From NCBI GenBank assembly GCA_029266295.1, contig JAQSXD010000159.1, positions 1 to 8,104 on the forward strand: 8,104 bases of DNA, read 5' to 3'. This document shows, piece by piece, positions 1 through 5,770 of the stretch (the first letter of the stretch is position 1; each line of letters opens with the position of its first letter). The notes under the pieces are model-generated. The model did not search any database, was not told where the DNA came from, and worked only from the letters and a program-made list of their open reading frames with translations. This DNA comes from Bacillota bacterium (lineage in GTDB: Bacteria; Bacillota; Clostridia; Peptostreptococcales; Anaerovoracaceae). Both the position numbers and the translations under genes were made by a program.

Positions 1-13
1 TCTGCGCTCCCTA

Positions 14-48
14 TTTTATCGAAAACGACATTTCCTAATTCGATAAAA
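14..48. repeat. 10-bp inverted repeat near left edge
   Basis: TTTTATCGAA (14-23) is matched by its exact reverse complement TTCGATAAAA (39-48), with a 15-base spacer. The right arm runs into the A-tract that serves as the U-tract of the tRNA-Leu terminator. The function is unknown: it could be an operator or leader element for a minus-strand gene beyond the left edge, or chance in AT-rich DNA. No coding region is supported in positions 1-44. Confidence 0.35.
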
Positions 49-86
49 AAAAAATTGACAGGTTTTCTAACTTGAAAACCTGTCAA
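45..86 (-). terminator. Intrinsic terminator of tRNA-Leu
   Basis: A perfect 13-bp stem (55-67 with 74-86, arm TTGACAGGTTTTC) closes a 6-base loop. Read on the minus strand it is followed by ten consecutive U (positions 54-45). It begins 7 bases past the CCA end of the tRNA, so it ends that transcript. Confidence 0.92.
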
Positions 87-93
87 TCTCATT

Positions 94-180
94 TGGTGCC
101 GGCGATCGGGGTCGAACCGATACGGTGTTGCCACCACGGGATTTTGAGTCCCGCACGTCTGCCAATTCCATCACGCCGGC
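94..180 (-). tRNA. tRNA-Leu (anticodon CAA), CCA encoded
   Basis: The minus strand folds as a class II tRNA. The acceptor stem is 7 bp (180-174 with 104-98), the anticodon stem is CGGGA/TCCCG around loop CTCAAAA, and a 4-bp variable-arm stem has loop GCAA. The T stem is ATCGG/CCGAT around TTCGACC. The anticodon CAA lies at 146-144 and reads UUG leucine codons. The discriminator is A (position 97) and the CCA tail is encoded at 96-94. The long variable arm and the A discriminator both fit tRNA-Leu. The total length of 87 nt is normal for the family. It has its own promoter and terminator and is not part of a tRNA cluster inside this window. Confidence 0.97.
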
Positions 181-192
181 GTAACAAATCTT

Positions 193-221
193 ATATTACC
201 ATATTCAAGAATTTAAATCAA
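193..221 (-). promoter_or_regulatory. Promoter of tRNA-Leu
   Basis: On the minus strand there is a TTGATT -35 box (221-216), a 17-base spacer and a TAATAT -10 box (198-193). Transcription would begin about 5 bases before the mature tRNA 5' end at 180. The position, spacing and following gene make this a credible sigma-A promoter, although the -10 box is not ideal. Confidence 0.7.
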
Positions 222-233
222 GAAAAAAAACCA

Positions 234-262
234 TTTACATTTCATTTTTTTTACTATATAAT
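234..262 (+). promoter_or_regulatory. yajC: Promoter of yajC
   Basis: TTTACA (234-239), a 17-base spacer and a perfect TATAAT (257-262) form a near-consensus sigma-A promoter. Transcription should begin near 268-270, giving a leader of only about 22 bases that holds the ribosome binding site AAAGGAG (277-283). The promoter lies back to back with that of tRNA-Leu, with only 12 bases between the two -35 boxes. Confidence 0.85.
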
Positions 263-291
263 TTTTTTATTACCTGAAAGGAGAAAGAATA

Positions 292-750
292 ATGAGTCAA
301 CAACTAGCAACTTTAATGCCTTTAATTCTTCTAATAGTTATCATGTATTTCTTGCTGATTCGGCCGCAGAAGAAGAGGGAAAAATCCGTTGCATCGATGA
401 GAAATTCTGTTAAAGTCGGAGACGAGATCATCACAATCGGAGGTATTTGTGGCAAGGTTGTAAAAACCAAGGATGAGGTTCTTACAATCCAGGTCGGCGC
501 CGACAGAGTTAAATTTGAAATCATGAGATGGGCTGTATCAAAGGTTGTTAACGAAGAATCCGCTCCTTCACCTTCCAAGAAAGCAAAACAGGAAGAACCG
601 CAGGACGAGGATAATATTGAAGCACCAAAAAAGTCTCTGCCTAAGAGAATGAAGAAAACAAATGAAATGGAAGCGCCGACTTCAGATGACGCTCCAGAAA
701 CAGCTACTGAATCTGAAGCTGACTCAGCTGAAGCTACTGATAACAAATAA
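292..750 (+). CDS. yajC: YajC, accessory subunit of the Sec translocon
   Basis: Protein of 152 residues. YajC is a small single-pass membrane protein that associates with SecD-SecF and the SecYEG channel. Visible features are a hydrophobic helix at about residues 8-23, the family-typical RPQKKRE at 24-30 directly after it, and the conserved block VGDEIITIGGICGKV at about 42-56. The start is fixed by AAAGGAG at 277-283, 8 bases before the ATG. Residues from about 87 to the end form a low-complexity tail rich in Glu, Asp, Ala, Ser, Lys and Pro, making the protein longer than the usual 85-115 residues. In many bacteria yajC lies between tgt and secD. Here it has its own promoter and terminator and is flanked by tRNA-Leu and mnmA, so it appears monocistronic. 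Family assignment is firm; the role of the tail is unknown. Confidence 0.95.
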   Translation: MSQQLATLMPLILLIVIMYFLLIRPQKKREKSVASMRNSVKVGDEIITIGGICGKVVKTKDEVLTIQVGADRVKFEIMRWAVSKVVNEESAPSPSKKAKQEEPQDEDNIEAPKKSLPKRMKKTNEMEAPTSDDAPETATESEADSAEATDNK

Positions 751-767
751 TAAGAATGAACATAAAC

Positions 768-801
768 AAACCCTGCATATTGAAACTGCAGGGTTTTCTT
801 T
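768..801 (+). terminator. Intrinsic terminator of yajC, possibly bidirectional
   Basis: A perfect 10-bp stem AAACCCTGCA / TGCAGGGTTT (768-777 with 787-796) has a 9-base loop and is followed by T, C, TTT (797-801). It lies 18 bases after the yajC stop. Read on the minus strand the stem is followed by GTTTATG, so it may also end the convergent mnmA transcript, though with a weaker U-tract. Confidence 0.85.
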
Positions 802-810
802 ATATTGCGG

Positions 811-828
811 AGGTGGCATGAGCCACCT
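811..828 (-). other. Small hairpin just past the mnmA stop
   Basis: AGGTGGC / GCCACCT (811-817 with 822-828) forms a 7-bp stem with a 4-base loop, starting two bases beyond the mnmA stop codon (831-833). It has no U-tract on either side, so by itself it is not a canonical terminator. It could protect the mRNA 3' end or act together with the hairpin at 768-796. Confidence 0.45.
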
Positions 829-830
829 TA

Positions 831-1907
831 TTACCGTTTCAGGATCTTACCCCCTCCTACAACGACATCGCCGTCATAGAACACCGCGGCTTGTCCGGGA
901 GTAACCGCACGTTGTTTTTCCTTAAACTTAACGAAGACCTTGCCATCCTCTGCCGGATATAGAATTGCAGGAACTTCTGTCTGCTTATATCTAGTCTTCA
1001 CCGTTATCTCCATCGGTTCTTTCAGTTCCGCCACCGAAATCAGGTTTACATTTCCTGCCACAAGGCTGTCTACAAACAGATCTTCGTTTGATCCCAGCAC
1101 AACCCGGTTGGTCTCGCTGTCGATACTGACAACGTACATAGGCTTTCCAAACGTTGTGCCCAGACCTTTGCGCTGTCCAACGGTATAGTGAATGATCCCC
1201 TTATGTTTTCCAAGAGAATTTCCTTCCGTATCAACAAACTCACCTTCTTCAACATTCATTCCCAAGGTACGCTTAAGAAATCCTGCGTAATCTCCGTCTT
1301 TGACAAAGCAGATGTCCTGACTGTCAGGCTTTTTCGCGTTGACAAAGCCCCGTACATCAGCAATGGCTCTAATCTCTGTCTTCTTCAGATTCCCCAGAGG
1401 GAAAATGGTTCTTGCGAGTTCCTCCTGAGACATGGTATAAAGTGCATAACTTTGATCTTTCGAAGGATCAAGTCCCTTTTTTAGTAAATATCTCCCCGTC
1501 TCCTCATCTTTCTCAATTCGTGCATAGTGGCCTGTTGCGATAAAATCGTATTCCAGAAACATTGCCCGTTCCAGAAATTTTTCAAATTTAATGCTTCGAT
1601 TGCACTCAATGCAGGGATTAGGCGTTTCTCCGTTTTTATAGCTTTCTGCAAACGGTATGACAACATCCCGTTCAAACTGAAGACCAAAATTATAGACATC
1701 ATGGCGAAAGCCAAGGTTCTCGGCAACGCTCTTTGCATCTAGTACATCCTCAAGGGAGCAGCAGGACTTGGCCCGTTCGATACCGATATCTTCATTTTCA
1801 AATAATTTAAAGGTAGCCCCCGCTACTTCGTAACCCTGTTCCATAAGCAATACCGCCGCAACAGAGCTGTCGACTCCACCACTCATGGCAATTAATACCT
1901 TTGACAT
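831..1907 (-). CDS. mnmA: tRNA-specific 2-thiouridylase MnmA
   Basis: Protein of 358 residues, the normal family length. MnmA adenylates U34 of tRNA-Lys, -Glu and -Gln in the cytoplasm and replaces its 2-oxygen with sulfur passed from a cysteine desulfurase. Visible features are the ATP-binding PP-loop SGGVDSS (9-15), the nucleophilic cysteine C99 in NPCIECNR, and the second catalytic cysteine C200 in SQDIC. The tRNA-binding GQRKGLG (244-250) and a C-terminal beta-barrel region with TPGQAAVFY (336-344) follow. The frame stays open 64 codons upstream, but I chose the ATG at 1907: the PP-loop begins there as in homologues, GAGG (1916-1913) is 5 bases upstream, and the extra segment has no family character. 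The usual cysteine desulfurase neighbour is absent from this window. The gene is convergent with yajC and divergent from the hemerythrin gene. Confidence 0.97.
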   Translation of the reverse strand: MSKVLIAMSGGVDSSVAAVLLMEQGYEVAGATFKLFENEDIGIERAKSCCSLEDVLDAKSVAENLGFRHDVYNFGLQFERDVVIPFAESYKNGETPNPCIECNRSIKFEKFLERAMFLEYDFIATGHYARIEKDEETGRYLLKKGLDPSKDQSYALYTMSQEELARTIFPLGNLKKTEIRAIADVRGFVNAKKPDSQDICFVKDGDYAGFLKRTLGMNVEEGEFVDTEGNSLGKHKGIIHYTVGQRKGLGTTFGKPMYVVSIDSETNRVVLGSNEDLFVDSLVAGNVNLISVAELKEPMEITVKTRYKQTEVPAILYPAEDGKVFVKFKEKQRAVTPGQAAVFYDGDVVVGGGKILKR

Positions 1908-1979
1908 ACGTACCTCATTTCTATTTATTTCTCTGACCGAAATCATCATTTTATTCTCTATCGAATTTATTCTTTGTTT

Positions 1980-2008
1980 ATTATAACGCATCCAGAGAAA
2001 TTTTTCGA
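1980..2008 (-). promoter_or_regulatory. mnmA: Likely promoter of mnmA
   Basis: On the minus strand a perfect TATAAT (1985-1980) lies 17 bases after TCGAAA (2008-2003), which matches the -35 consensus at four of six positions. It would give a leader of about 65 bases. The AT-rich stretch at 2015-2036 upstream contains a 9-bp A/T-only inverted repeat (AAATTATTA/TAATAATTT) that could act as an UP-like element; that role is a guess. Confidence 0.55.
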
Positions 2009-2064
2009 CTGGACAAATTATTAAAAATAATAATTTAATAGCGAGAATTATAGAATTTTGTCGA

Positions 2065-2093
2065 TTGTGAAAAGATCCCCAGGGTATTATAAT
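2065..2093 (+). promoter_or_regulatory. Promoter of the bacteriohemerythrin gene
   Basis: TTGTGA (2065-2070), a 17-base spacer and a perfect TATAAT (2088-2093) form a strong sigma-A promoter. Transcription should begin near 2100, leaving a leader of about 35 bases that contains the ribosome binding site GAAAGGTGG (2118-2126). Confidence 0.82.
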
Positions 2094-2134
2094 AGACAAA
2101 AGAGCTACACAGATAAAGAAAGGTGGATATTATT

Positions 2135-2539
2135 ATGGCATTGAGTTGGACTGAGGATTTATCGGTAGGCGTTGGCATTATCGATGAACAGCATAGAACA
2201 TGGTTTGACAAAGCAGATCAATTATTTGAAGCAGGAAAAAAAGGACAGGCAAAGGAGTTTGTCGGCCAGATGCTTGAATTTCTGGACGAGTACACGAAAA
2301 AACATTTCAGCGATGAAGAAAAGTACATGCTCAGCATAAATTATCCCGAATATGACAGACAAAAAACCCTACATACTGCCTTCATCGGTGAGCTTGCAAA
2401 GTTAAAAAAAGAGTTCAATGAATCCGGCGGCAATATCTTAGTTGTGCTGAATGCCAACCAAATGGTGGTTGATTGGCTTGTAAAACATATCTCCAACGAA
2501 GACAAAAAGATAGGAGCCTTCGTCAAAGCTGCGAAATAA
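2135..2539 (+). CDS. Bacteriohemerythrin, with one substituted iron ligand
   Basis: Protein of 134 residues, the typical length for a single-domain hemerythrin: a cytoplasmic four-helix bundle with a non-haem di-iron site that binds O2. The usual ligand pattern is recognisable: H20 (DEQH), H57 and E61 (HFSDEE), H80 (LHTAF), and H118 with D123 (HISNED). The expected histidine four residues before H80 is Gln, Q76 in RQKTLH. I set the start at ATG 2135 because GAAAGGTGG (2118-2126) is 8 bases upstream and homologues begin with a similar short stretch before the conserved W5. A GTG at 2123 in the same frame lies inside this ribosome binding site. Family membership is firm. Whether the di-iron site is complete, and whether the protein carries, scavenges or senses O2, cannot be read from sequence. 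It is monocistronic. Confidence 0.93.
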   Translation: MALSWTEDLSVGVGIIDEQHRTWFDKADQLFEAGKKGQAKEFVGQMLEFLDEYTKKHFSDEEKYMLSINYPEYDRQKTLHTAFIGELAKLKKEFNESGGNILVVLNANQMVVDWLVKHISNEDKKIGAFVKAAK

Positions 2540-2550
2540 GATGAAATAAA

Positions 2551-2580
2551 AAGGAAGCTGAATTTGATCAGCTTCTTTTT
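2551..2580. terminator. Bidirectional intrinsic terminator
   Basis: GAAGCTGA / TCAGCTTC (2554-2561 with 2568-2575) is a perfect 8-bp stem with a 6-base loop. TTTTT follows on the right and an A-rich run precedes on the left, so U-tracts exist in both directions. It ends the hemerythrin transcript (plus strand) and very probably that of the convergent DUF3298 gene (minus strand). Confidence 0.88.
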
Positions 2581-2625
2581 CATTTCTAGTCTTTTCAAGC
2601 CATATAAGGTCTGACCGGCCAGCCT

Positions 2626-3282
2626 TTATTGGTTGGTTCTCACCACAAACTCCTGTATTCCGCTGGAGTATGGTGCAATATCATATTGCTGGAAGTAGAT
2701 CACAATTCCTTCCGGAGTGACATAGAAGCTTTCGGGATTAAATGTCTCTGCGACAAGCTTGGAGTAATCGTCAAAATACCAGTCTTCTCCTTTTGCAAGG
2801 TGCTCTTTGATTTGCACATCAATCTGGTTAAGTATGTTTTTCTGCACTTGTTCCCAGTCGCTCCTGTTTCCATACAGGGTATACAGGCAACCGGTCATAA
2901 TGTTCCAGGTGTCTGAGGTACGCAAGGTGTTCCCATGTGCCCCTCCGCTGAAGATATATTTGTCCTGGTACAAGCTGATACAACAATCCTGATTATAAGT
3001 AATATTGAAGACTACCATCGCTTCGTGCATTGGAAATGGATAATTCTCTTTTAGCGAAAAATCATATTGCTCCGAAGCATCTTGATAATTTTCTGTTTCG
3101 AATTCTTTTTGCAGGTCCTCCGCCTTGCATTGATACCAGCAATTGATCTGATCCAGCTGATTCTGGTATTGGCTATGACTGAACTTCGGGTATTCTATCT
3201 TATAGTGCAGCACCGGCACACCCTTGTGCTTCATCGAACGCTCCAGGGTGACCTTTTCACCTGTTACAGGCTCACAACTCAT
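2626..3282 (-). CDS. DUF3298-domain protein, no signal peptide
   Basis: Protein of 218 residues. The C-terminal half carries hallmarks of the DUF3298 family (also found in RsiV-type anti-sigma factors and PdaC-like proteins, often behind a DUF4163 domain): SGGAHGNT at about 112-119 and GIVIYFQQYDIAPYSSG at about 192-208. The N-terminal part (about 25-110) is compatible with a DUF4163-like region. The start is ATG 3282, because a perfect AAAGGAGG (3298-3291) sits 8 bases before it; the frame is open 11 more codons but without a ribosome binding site. The family is usually secreted or membrane-anchored, yet this protein has no signal peptide, lipobox or membrane helix, so it should be cytoplasmic unless exported by a non-classical route. 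The function is unknown. It is convergent with the hemerythrin gene, and I found no convincing promoter upstream. Confidence 0.85.
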   Translation of the reverse strand: MSCEPVTGEKVTLERSMKHKGVPVLHYKIEYPKFSHSQYQNQLDQINCWYQCKAEDLQKEFETENYQDASEQYDFSLKENYPFPMHEAMVVFNITYNQDCCISLYQDKYIFSGGAHGNTLRTSDTWNIMTGCLYTLYGNRSDWEQVQKNILNQIDVQIKEHLAKGEDWYFDDYSKLVAETFNPESFYVTPEGIVIYFQQYDIAPYSSGIQEFVVRTNQ

Positions 3283-3290
3283 AAGTAACG

Positions 3291-3298
3291 CCTCCTTT
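3291..3298 (-). promoter_or_regulatory. Ribosome binding site deciding the DUF3298 start
   Basis: AAAGGAGG on the minus strand, 8 bases before ATG 3282, is a full match to the anti-Shine-Dalgarno core. It rules out the longer reading frame that begins at 3315. Confidence 0.88.
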
Positions 3299-3434
3299 AT
3301 GACAGAGTATGGCAATGGAAACTGATATGTGACGGTGCTCTTGTAAAAGAAAGTTCAGAATGAGATTGCTTGATTCGATTAATAATATGTAAAACAGGTA
3401 TTATTTATGAAAAGGACAACGAGGTGATGATATT

Positions 3435-3827
3435 ATGAATCAATTGGCAAGAAACCGCATCCTAAGCTCAAGCTTAGTTTCTGTCGTATCGTTTATATTG
3501 CTGTATGCAGGCGTCCGTTTTCTGCTGGATGACCAAATTTCTTTCAACAATATCCTCGCATATGCAGGCTTTTCCCTGCTGATTGGTGTGATCGCATCAA
3601 TGCTGTACCTTTTTCGTCCCAAAATATCGCTTAGCATATTCTTAGCCGGGCTTCTGGCCGGTTTTGTGTCTATGTATCGGGCCTTCCTTGCAGACCAAAG
3701 CGGCTGGGGAGATCTTGCCGGGCTGATATCATTATTTTTCTTTGTACTTCTTGGGTTGATAACGGGCCTGATCGTACAGCTTGCATATTATCTCTATAAG
3801 AAATTTGCACAAGAGCGTATTCTCTGA
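3435..3827 (+). CDS. Four-helix membrane protein of unknown function
   Basis: Protein of 130 residues that I do not recognise. It has four clear hydrophobic segments at about 12-31, 40-60, 66-87 and 97-122, with short loops. A basic N-terminus (R6, R8) and a basic C-terminus (YKKFAQER) suggest both ends are cytoplasmic. There are no conserved catalytic motifs or cysteines. It is a real gene: GAGGTGA (3421-3427) lies 7 bases before the ATG, and a strong terminator follows 18 bases after the stop. A weak -10-like TATTAT (3399-3404) lies upstream without a good -35. It is divergent from the DUF3298 gene, with 152 bases between their starts, so the two could share control; that is inference only. 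Confidence 0.8.
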   Translation: MNQLARNRILSSSLVSVVSFILLYAGVRFLLDDQISFNNILAYAGFSLLIGVIASMLYLFRPKISLSIFLAGLLAGFVSMYRAFLADQSGWGDLAGLISLFFFVLLGLITGLIVQLAYYLYKKFAQERIL

Positions 3828-3844
3828 GCTGATGCAGATCATTC

Positions 3845-3880
3845 AAAACAGATCAAAATTGAAATTTTGATCTGTTTTTT
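3845..3880 (+). terminator. Strong intrinsic terminator after the membrane protein gene
   Basis: AAAACAGATCAAAAT (3845-3859) pairs with its exact complement at 3864-3878 across a 4-base loop, giving a 15-bp stem. A six-T run at 3875-3880 closes and follows it. It separates the membrane protein gene from the tetR transcription unit. Confidence 0.92.
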
Positions 3881-3885
3881 ACTAC

Positions 3886-3948
3886 TATCTTTACACCATA
3901 AAGATTCTGTGATAGTATGTTGACAGTGTAAAGATACTATCATAAGAA
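3886..3948 (+). promoter_or_regulatory. Promoter and probable TetR operator region
   Basis: A perfect TTGACA -35 box (3920-3925) is followed after 17 bases by TAAGAA (3943-3948), a weak -10. Overlapping inverted repeats surround it: ATCTTTA / TAAAGAT (3887-3893 with 3899-3905), TATCTTTACAC / GTGTAAAGATA (3886-3896 with 3926-3936), and GATAGTAT / ATACTATC (3911-3918 with 3934-3941). The 13-base TTGACAGTGTAAA over the -35 box is a near-palindrome. Repressor binding here would block RNA polymerase, so I infer autoregulation by the TetR protein encoded directly downstream. The repeats are seen; the binding protein is inferred. Confidence 0.65.
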
Positions 3949-4019
3949 TTCCCCTTTGATAAAGGTTCCTCAGGGTTTACAAAGGTATATTTTCCAATAA
4001 TAGGAAGGAGAAGCCATCG

Positions 4020-4595
4020 ATGAAAGAAGCCCAATATCACCATGGAAATCTGCGCAATGAGTTAATAGAAGCTGGAATCGAGCTAATGAATGATTTAGGG
4101 CCTAAAAAGTTTTCCTTGAGAAAAGTTGCGGCAAAATGCAATGTCAGTCACGCCGCGCCGTACAGCCACTTCTCTGACATCGAAGATCTCACTGCGGCTA
4201 TGGGAGCACATGTAACCAGTCAGTTCACAAAGAAACTGCGTGAAGCAATCCGCGGCAAAGAAAACGGCAATGCTTCCGTTGGTTTACTGGGTCAGGCATA
4301 TATCGATTTCTTTATTGAACATCCGCAATATTTCTTGTTCTTATTTCATTATTCCGGAACTACGATCGATTTGGACAGCGAGAGTCCCGAGGATTATCCT
4401 CCCTTTGTCCTATTCAGAAATACCGCTTATGCCATGTTCCGTGAAAAGGAACTCCCGGAGGATCAATTTAAAGAGCAGTTGATCATGTTATGGGCCATGG
4501 TTCATGGCATTGTTTCATTGCTCACAACAGAAGGAATCCGCTACTCAGGCGATTGGAGCAAGATTTTTTCATCAATGATTGCACAAGAAGCTTAG
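4020..4595 (+). CDS. TetR/AcrR-family repressor with WHG-type C-terminal domain
   Basis: Protein of 191 residues, typical for the family. The N-terminal DNA-binding domain spans about 8-57, with the helix-turn-helix at about 31-51 (FSLRKVAAKCNVSHAAPYSHF). The rest is a helical ligand-binding and dimerisation domain. The HPQYFLFLF (101-109) and WAMVHGI (158-164) segments match the TetR C-terminal class named for its WHG signature. GGAAGGAG (4003-4010) lies 9 bases before the ATG. It is the first gene of an apparent operon with two flavodoxin-like proteins, 36 bases before the next gene and with no terminator between. Repeats upstream suggest it represses its own operon. The inducer is unknown; regulators of redox enzymes like this often respond to quinones or other electrophiles, which is only analogy here. 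Confidence 0.92.
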   Translation: MKEAQYHHGNLRNELIEAGIELMNDLGPKKFSLRKVAAKCNVSHAAPYSHFSDIEDLTAAMGAHVTSQFTKKLREAIRGKENGNASVGLLGQAYIDFFIEHPQYFLFLFHYSGTTIDLDSESPEDYPPFVLFRNTAYAMFREKELPEDQFKEQLIMLWAMVHGIVSLLTTEGIRYSGDWSKIFSSMIAQEA

Positions 4596-4631
4596 AAAAG
4601 CGCTGATAAAAATGAGAAAGGAAACGTTTAT

Positions 4632-5135
4632 ATGAAAATGATTATTCATGATTTAGATTCTGCGGTATTCAATTCATTCATACCGCATGTTGCCTCGGAT
4701 ATCTCTGTTTTATCAGATACAGGGCATATTAAACCCTGCATCGGCTGCTTTGGCTGCTGGATCAAAACCCCCGGTATCTGTGTCAGAAAAGACGGCTATG
4801 AAAACCTCGGCAAAATGTTGTCGGAATGCGATGAAGTAACGATCATCAGCAAATGTATTTACGGAAGCTACAGTCCTTTTATCCGAAATGTTTTAGATCG
4901 CAGCATCCCCTATCTTTTGCCCTATTTCACATCAAAAAATGGTGAAACCCATCACCAGAGACGATATAATAACTCTTTTGTTTTCACAGTGCATTTTTAC
5001 GGCGAGGATCTCACCGAAGCAGAGCGTGAAACTGCTAAAGAATTGGTTGCAGCCAATGGGATTAATTTCTACAGTTCGAAAGAAAAAGTATTTTTCTATG
5101 ATCGCATGGAATCAATGAAAGGAGCACTTGGATGA
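4632..5135 (+). CDS. Flavodoxin-like protein with CX2CX2CX7C motif, lacking the FMN phosphate loop
   Basis: Protein of 167 residues in the flavodoxin / NADPH-dependent FMN reductase superfamily. Near the N-terminus it has PCIGCFGCW...GIC, with cysteines C36, C39, C42 and C50. This CX2CX2CX7C spacing fits the compact motif of iron-sulfur flavoproteins (Isf family). C75 in ISKCIYGSYSPF lies where related proteins have their second flavin-contacting loop. The usual first loop (GSPRxxSNT type) is missing; MKMIIHDLDSAVF stands in its place, so FMN binding may be altered or depend on a partner. AGAAAGGA (4615-4622) is 9 bases before the ATG. The stop overlaps the next start as ATGA (5132-5135), indicating translational coupling. 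Superfamily membership is good; an iron-sulfur cluster is inference, as the same cysteines occur in relatives without one. Confidence 0.82.
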   Translation: MKMIIHDLDSAVFNSFIPHVASDISVLSDTGHIKPCIGCFGCWIKTPGICVRKDGYENLGKMLSECDEVTIISKCIYGSYSPFIRNVLDRSIPYLLPYFTSKNGETHHQRRYNNSFVFTVHFYGEDLTEAERETAKELVAANGINFYSSKEKVFFYDRMESMKGALG

Positions 5136-5770
5136 AAATTGCTTTGATGAATGGCAGTCCAAAACCTGGAAATAACAATTCCGGTATTCTGCTGAAGAAA
5201 ATAGAACCGCTGCTGGGCGAAGGAAATGAGCTTACCTCAATCTCCACTTCCGGGAAAGAATTGACTCCCGATCAGTACCGCGCCCTTTGCGAAATGGACG
5301 TCCTTCTTTTTGCCTTCCCCTTATATATTGATGCCCTTCCCTCTCATCTTTTTAGAATCATCATCGAACTTGAACGCTATATGAAAGAATACAAGGAAAA
5401 AGAAGTTCGGGTTTACGTCCTTATTAACAACGGTTTTTACGAAGGCCACCAGTGCCATATTGCAATGAAAATCATGGAGAATTGGTGCAAGCGATCCGGG
5501 CTGACCTTCTGCGGTGGGATTGGTCAAGGTGCAGGCGAAATGATGGGCACTATTTCCAATGTACCCTTGGGCCATGGTCCTTTAAAAGACCTGGGTAAAG
5601 CCATGGTACGGATTTCTGAGAATATTGCAAATGGCACACAAGTGGAGAAACGAATGCTTTCCCCCAACGTTCCTCGATTTTTCTGGAAACTGATGGCAAC
5701 TCATTTTTTCTGGAATACAACTGCAAGAAAAAATCATCTGAATCGTCGTGATATCCTTCGGAAGTTATAA
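5132..5770 (+). CDS. NADPH-dependent FMN reductase / flavodoxin-like protein
   Basis: Protein of 212 residues. It begins MKIALMNGSPKPGNNNSG: a first beta strand followed by the glycine- and asparagine-rich loop (residues 8-18) that binds the FMN phosphate in this superfamily. FAFPLYIDALPSHL (60-73) matches the second flavin-contacting loop. A glycine-rich GGIGQGAGEMMG (128-139) follows. The C-terminal 40 residues are basic and aromatic (RFFWKLMATHFFW, 182-194) and go beyond the minimal domain, possibly packing against a membrane or a partner. It overlaps the preceding gene by 4 bases, and AAAGGAG (5118-5124) lies 7 bases before the ATG inside that gene. The likely role is a cytoplasmic flavin-dependent oxidoreductase working with the upstream protein under TetR control. 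The substrate is unknown. Confidence 0.86.
   Translation: MKIALMNGSPKPGNNNSGILLKKIEPLLGEGNELTSISTSGKELTPDQYRALCEMDVLLFAFPLYIDALPSHLFRIIIELERYMKEYKEKEVRVYVLINNGFYEGHQCHIAMKIMENWCKRSGLTFCGGIGQGAGEMMGTISNVPLGHGPLKDLGKAMVRISENIANGTQVEKRMLSPNVPRFFWKLMATHFFWNTTARKNHLNRRDILRKL

Noticed and set aside
72..413. 113-codon plus-strand frame across the tRNA and start of yajC
   Set aside because: It runs antisense through tRNA-Leu, has no ribosome binding site, and overlaps the well-supported yajC in another frame.
1908..2099. 64-codon upstream extension of mnmA
   Set aside because: It crosses the mnmA promoter, shows no family conservation, and the PP-loop start at 1907 has its own ribosome binding site.
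2123..2134. GTG start for the hemerythrin gene
   Set aside because: The GTG is part of the GAAAGGTGG ribosome binding site that serves ATG 2135.
3299..3434. Promoters for the DUF3298 and membrane protein genes
   Set aside because: TATTAT and TAATAT boxes occur on both strands but none has a convincing -35 box at 16-18 bases, so no promoter is called.
3986..3991. TATATT as an alternative -10 box for tetR
   Set aside because: No -35 box lies at suitable spacing (TTGATA is 24 bases away), and TTGACA at 3920 fits better.
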